A DNA stretch of 35,981 bases. It comes from Candidatus Peregrinibacteria bacterium (GTDB taxonomy: Bacteria; Patescibacteriota; Gracilibacteria; CAIRYL01; GCA-016699755). Made by a program: the position numbers and the translations under genes. The stretch covers positions 1-35,981 of the forward strand of contig JANTGK010000012.1 in the NCBI GenBank assembly GCA_024762935.1, given 5' to 3'. This document shows, in pieces, positions 33,225-35,981 of the stretch (its first letter is position 1; each line of letters starts with the position of its first letter). Below the pieces are notes generated by a model, which saw only the letters and a list, made by a program, of their open reading frames with translations, was not told the DNA's origin and ran no database searches.

Positions 33225-34793
33225 TTATTCAGTCCAGGACCGATATTGAGTATTCTCCAAAAATGGTACTGGATCTACAAAGCTCCGATCAGCTCCATAT
33301 CCGAGAGCACTCGCTGGGAAGTTGCTTTCTGCATCCCATATTCCTAAATGGAGATGAGGCCAGGACTTAGTACCAAATTGATAATCTTCAACGATGCCAA
33401 TAATCTGATTAGCTCGTACAAAGTCACCTTCTGAAATCATCCCATACACATGGCCATATAAGGCAAAAAAGATTGTTCCATCTTTCTTCTTGTGCCGTAT
33501 TACAACAGCAGGCCCTTTGCGACTAGGATTCGATCCACCGAATCCTCCCACATCATACCTCACGCTATGCACCTGCCCATCTGCAATTGCCCTGACACTA
33601 TCTCCAACAAATGCAGGGTAATCTTGTGCCAAATGATTTGTATTATCCCCATGCCATCCTCTGTCATAGGCACCTGAGTATCCACATGATGAGCACGGTT
33701 CCCAAAGGTGGATAACCACATACACCTTAAATGACGACTCTTCTACTCCATGTACCGCAAGGAAATATGGACCATTTTGAGTTGAAGATATCTCGATGCA
33801 ATCATCCATATTCCCAGGATTACGGGATTCGTACTGATGAGATAATTTCGACACTTCCATTTGATAGTTCCCGTACAAATCGACACTTCCATATATGGCT
33901 GCGTTGTAGTCCTCGTCGGTGTATACGCATACAAGATAATCAAGCCCGGCGACCTTCTCAAAGCGATAGAGCTTGTAATCTCCTTTGGACACATAGTCAT
34001 GAAACGACATTTGCGGATCCACCTGTAGAACAAGATGCTCTTCACTAACCGATAAGTCAAAATAACCTAAGGTACCCTGTAGACCGATATACACTGGTGT
34101 TTGCGAAGTCAAAATAGCTGAACAGTATTCTGACTCTGCTTCTCCCCTCCGTGATCGACAGTCGTAGTCATCCTCAGTGGGCAATGCACCCTCTCGCACA
34201 TATAGATCAATATTTTCGCCTAAACCGTCAAGAACAATGGACAATTGTTTTTTTCCGGCTTCATCGTTGGTAACTTGGTAATAGAACCATCTCCGTTCTT
34301 TTAGATTGCTTCCGAACCAACCATGAATCTTTTTACCTATATCAACTGGCGAAATATAACAAGAATCAACGCTGCTCGGTGCAATAGCCGCACTATGAAG
34401 TCCTGACGAAGTATTCGTACTCGGTTGACAGCCTTGTCCTTCTGCAACAGCAAGAAGACGGTAGTCTCCCGCGTACCCCCGCACTCCAACATACACGCTT
34501 TCGGATGAACTCACATCGAGAACACATTCCTCGGGCGCTGTTCCACTCTCGGTAGACCGACAGTCATACTCTTCCTTCGTCGGTAAAGATCCCTTTTTCA
34601 CGTACAGGTTGACGTTTTTGGCAAAGCCATCGAGGCGAATAGCCAGTGATGACGCTTCCACAGTGTTGTCAACACGGTAGTATTGGAAATTCCATGAAGA
34701 ACTGACAATAGTTCCCGTTTTGGCTTCACCAATCAGAAGCGGCATCGCCATCCCTTCAGGAGTATCAATACTAAGGCTGCCCAAAAACACCAT
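33225..34793 (-). CDS. M23 peptidase with N-terminal PPC domains, no signal peptide visible
   Basis: A 522-residue protein. Two repeats of about 110 residues (about 25-120 and 155-250) resemble the bacterial pre-peptidase C-terminal (PPC) domain, with matching LDGxxxNVxLYVxxG and YDCRS motifs. A third beta domain (about 255-355) follows, then an M23 lysostaphin-type endopeptidase domain: HLAQDYP (metal ligands His and Asp), GDSVRAIADGQV and SWPHLHLGIWD (His ligands). These cut peptidoglycan cross-links or peptide substrates outside the cell. The visible start MVFLGSLSIDTPEGM is not a signal peptide, and the frame upstream is repeat-like sequence running back to a TGA beside tRNA-Ser, so the 5' end may have been lost. 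Base use is less AT-rich than the housekeeping genes. Confidence 0.82.
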   Translation of the reverse strand: MVFLGSLSIDTPEGMAMPLLIGEAKTGTIVSSSWNFQYYRVDNTVEASSLAIRLDGFAKNVNLYVKKGSLPTKEEYDCRSTESGTAPEECVLDVSSSESVYVGVRGYAGDYRLLAVAEGQGCQPSTNTSSGLHSAAIAPSSVDSCYISPVDIGKKIHGWFGSNLKERRWFYYQVTNDEAGKKQLSIVLDGLGENIDLYVREGALPTEDDYDCRSRRGEAESEYCSAILTSQTPVYIGLQGTLGYFDLSVSEEHLVLQVDPQMSFHDYVSKGDYKLYRFEKVAGLDYLVCVYTDEDYNAAIYGSVDLYGNYQMEVSKLSHQYESRNPGNMDDCIEISSTQNGPYFLAVHGVEESSFKVYVVIHLWEPCSSCGYSGAYDRGWHGDNTNHLAQDYPAFVGDSVRAIADGQVHSVRYDVGGFGGSNPSRKGPAVVIRHKKKDGTIFFALYGHVYGMISEGDFVRANQIIGIVEDYQFGTKSWPHLHLGIWDAESNFPASALGYGADRSFVDPVPFLENTQYRSWTE

Positions 34794-34794
34794 C

Positions 34795-34857
34795 TGGGCT
34801 GCGCTCCGCGCCGCCCTCCTATCGGCTCGGGAGGAGCCGTCTAAGCCGATCAGTCAA
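34795..34857. repeat. GC-rich inverted-repeat element next to tRNA-Ser
   Basis: A 60-bp GC-rich patch between tRNA-Ser(CGA) and the M23 gene. It holds ATCGGCT (34821-34827) and AGCCGAT (34844-34850) as perfect inverted arms, with a nested pair (CGGCTC/GAGCCG on the minus strand). No T-run follows. It differs sharply in composition from its flanks. Confidence 0.55.
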
Positions 34858-34861
34858 ATTC

Positions 34862-34950
34862 TGGCGGAGAGAGAGGGATTCGAACCCTCGGAAGCTTGCG
34901 CCTCACACGATTTCGAGTCGTGCGCATTCGACCAGCTCTGCCATCTCTCC
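34862..34950 (-). tRNA. tRNA-Ser (anticodon CGA)
   Basis: Eighty-nine nt with encoded CCA. Acceptor GGAGAGA/TCTCTCC, T-arm and long variable arm are all present, and the anticodon loop CTCGAAA gives CGA, reading UCG. Its last 31 nt are identical to tRNA-Ser(UGA) at 31397-31486. Confidence 0.97.
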
Positions 34951-35001
34951 GTATGTGTAAAGAGTACACGAAAGATACTTTCCTTCTCAAGAATTCACGT
35001 T

Positions 35002-35478
35002 TTACCTCCTCTTTTCCTCACTGGTATGTTTTCGGATTACCTCATAAATATCCTTCCTTCTCTGAAAAGGGTCTGAAACACGTGGCATAATAATCTCAAA
35101 TCCGATAGACCCCGAAGTATTCACTTTTATGGTTCCCATATTCAAAAAAAATCGCTGAAAAACTCCTTGCACCACAGCGATATCCGTGACTTCACGATGC
35201 CGTGCTGAAAGAACTTTTCGCCAGGGAAAACCAGAACGTTTATATATTTTTTTTTCTGTAATGAGATACAGAACAGAATAATAGTAAATAAGAAGACTCA
35301 CAATCATCACTCCTAAAAAGAGAAGCATCCCAATAAAAAGAATGGGAATGCCACGAAAAAGAAAGGCAAGCCCTCCAAACAGAATAACTACAAGTAAAAG
35401 AGCAAGCACAAGCCATCGGAGCGACATCCGAAATCGAGAAAGAATCGTCTCCGATAAATCAATATAGCTGTATGACAT
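35002..35478 (-). CDS. bPH2 (DUF304/YdbS-like) membrane protein
   Basis: A 158-residue protein with two adjacent membrane helices (about residues 20-65) followed by a pleckstrin-homology-like bPH2 domain. YYYSVLYLITEKKIYKRSGF leads into the domain, and the later strands (HREVTDIAVVQG, LNMGTIKVNTSG) match the family. bPH2 proteins sit in the membrane, and their role is not settled. It is on the minus strand just upstream of tRNA-Ser(CGA) and probably a single-gene unit. Confidence 0.82.
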   Translation of the reverse strand: MSYSYIDLSETILSRFRMSLRWLVLALLLVVILFGGLAFLFRGIPILFIGMLLFLGVMIVSLLIYYYSVLYLITEKKIYKRSGFPWRKVLSARHREVTDIAVVQGVFQRFFLNMGTIKVNTSGSIGFEIIMPRVSDPFQRRKDIYEVIRKHTSEEKRR

Positions 35479-35540
35479 ATGGTTCTAAAACCATACCATG
35501 AAAAAGGCCTTTTTCAGAAAGAGAATTGAACTTTATTTTT

Positions 35541-35981
35541 TTATGTATGGTAACGAGCCAGAAATGACGCCCCCATTGAGCCAGCATTATCAAGCTTTGC
35601 TATTCGAAGATCTATATGAATCGGATATTCCTTATGAACTAAATATTTATTCACATTAATGGTCAGAGCTGATAACATATCCGGAAGAACATGCTCTCCT
35701 ATACCGCCACCAAAAACAATAATTTCTGGATTAAATGCGAGTAGCAAATTTGTAGTAAATTTTGAAAGATCGGTAAGCCATTCTTCAAATATTTCATATC
35801 CCACCCCCTCTTTTGCTTTCCAGGAATAAATATGATCCTGAAGCACATCTGAGAGACCTTTATCACGAAATCTTTTCTGAAGAACTGGTCCACAAAGAAA
35901 ATGCTCATCATCTGAATCCCCCTGGAAAGATGAGAACATATGTCCGACTTCTCCAGCAAAACCCTGACTCCCCTTGTATAG
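35541..35981 (-). CDS. ROK-family sugar kinase, C-terminal part (cut by window edge)
   Basis: The last 146 residues of a gene that enters from the right edge. GFAGEVGHMF at its start is the ROK-family motif near the sugar site, and IIVFGGGIGEHVLPDML plus NAGSMGASFLA are the usual end motifs. The Cys-rich zinc motif (CxCGxxGCxE) expected just after GHM is not present; the sequence reads SSFQGDSDDEHFLCGP instead, with one Cys. This resembles the zinc-less ROK subgroup. The likely role is phosphorylation of glucose or a related sugar. The N-terminal ATP-binding part is outside the window. Confidence 0.85.
   Translation of the reverse strand, partial: LYKGSQGFAGEVGHMFSSFQGDSDDEHFLCGPVLQKRFRDKGLSDVLQDHIYSWKAKEGVGYEIFEEWLTDLSKFTTNLLLAFNPEIIVFGGGIGEHVLPDMLSALTINVNKYLVHKEYPIHIDLRIAKLDNAGSMGASFLARYHT

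Noticed and set aside
31397-34950. Complete prophage or integrative element between the tRNA-Ser genes
   Set aside because: No integrase, recombinase, phage structural or replication gene is present; only the direct repeats and composition hint at insertion.
1-35981. Alternative genetic code with UGA read as glycine
   Set aside because: Several well-conserved genes stop at TGA at the right length, with no readthrough needed.

Overview
This is an AT-rich, densely packed bacterial chromosome segment that uses the standard stop code. UGA is a real stop: tyrS, purL and the DUF389 gene all end on TGA at sensible positions, and none of the conserved proteins read through TGA. That argues against the UGA-glycine lineages (Gracilibacteria/Absconditabacteria). 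The mix of genes suggests a Patescibacteria/CPR-like organism, for example a Peregrinibacteria-type lineage: many small exported proteins of unknown function, a VirB4-type ATPase followed by a VirD4-type ATPase, scattered single housekeeping genes, and short interspersed intergenic repeats. This is inference from content; there is no rRNA or ribosomal-protein gene here to place it firmly.

Layout. 1-1617 (minus): a tightly coupled operon of a DUF389 membrane protein, two paralogous small membrane proteins and a radical SAM enzyme cut by the left edge. 1671-1794: a heptad-repeat plus hairpin-repeat element. 1848-8530: a membrane-anchored thioredoxin-fold protein, tyrS, an RluD-type pseudouridine synthase, a DUF937 protein, tsaD with an apparent CTG start, a TrpR-like (YerC) regulator and a divergent HisG-like protein. 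8611-14667 (minus): a DUF1439-like membrane protein, murG, ftsW, a membrane-anchored methyltransferase and purL. 14782-18733: an SLH-domain zinc peptidase, a small hypothetical, a thioredoxin-CcdA fusion and ruvC. 18751-19131: two more copies of the hairpin repeat bracketing tRNA-Arg(UCU). 19224-23959: the VirB4/VirD4-like pair. 24099-30656: a secreted expansin-like protein, pnp, a lipoprotein, a DUF11 surface protein, two VOC-fold proteins and a TfoX C-terminal-domain protein. 30655-35981: a more accessory, gene-poor stretch with a frameshifted gene remnant, GC-richer repeats, tRNA-Ser(UGA), a GNAT acetyltransferase, a lipoprotein, an M23 peptidase without a signal peptide, tRNA-Ser(CGA), a bPH2 membrane protein and a ROK kinase cut by the right edge.

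How the parts fit. The conserved core covers translation and tRNA modification (tyrS, tsaD, rluD-like, three tRNAs), wall synthesis (ftsW, murG), RNA turnover (pnp), recombination (ruvC) and purine synthesis (purL). Around it is a large cell-surface and envelope set: SLH peptidase, expansin, M23/PPC peptidase, DUF11 protein, lipoproteins, two redox proteins that could make or reduce disulfides outside the membrane, and the VirB4/VirD4 motors. This fits a small cell that invests in contact with other cells or with polysaccharide surfaces. The least explained items are the radical SAM/small membrane protein operon at the left edge, the expansin, and the repeat-rich region between the two tRNA-Ser genes.
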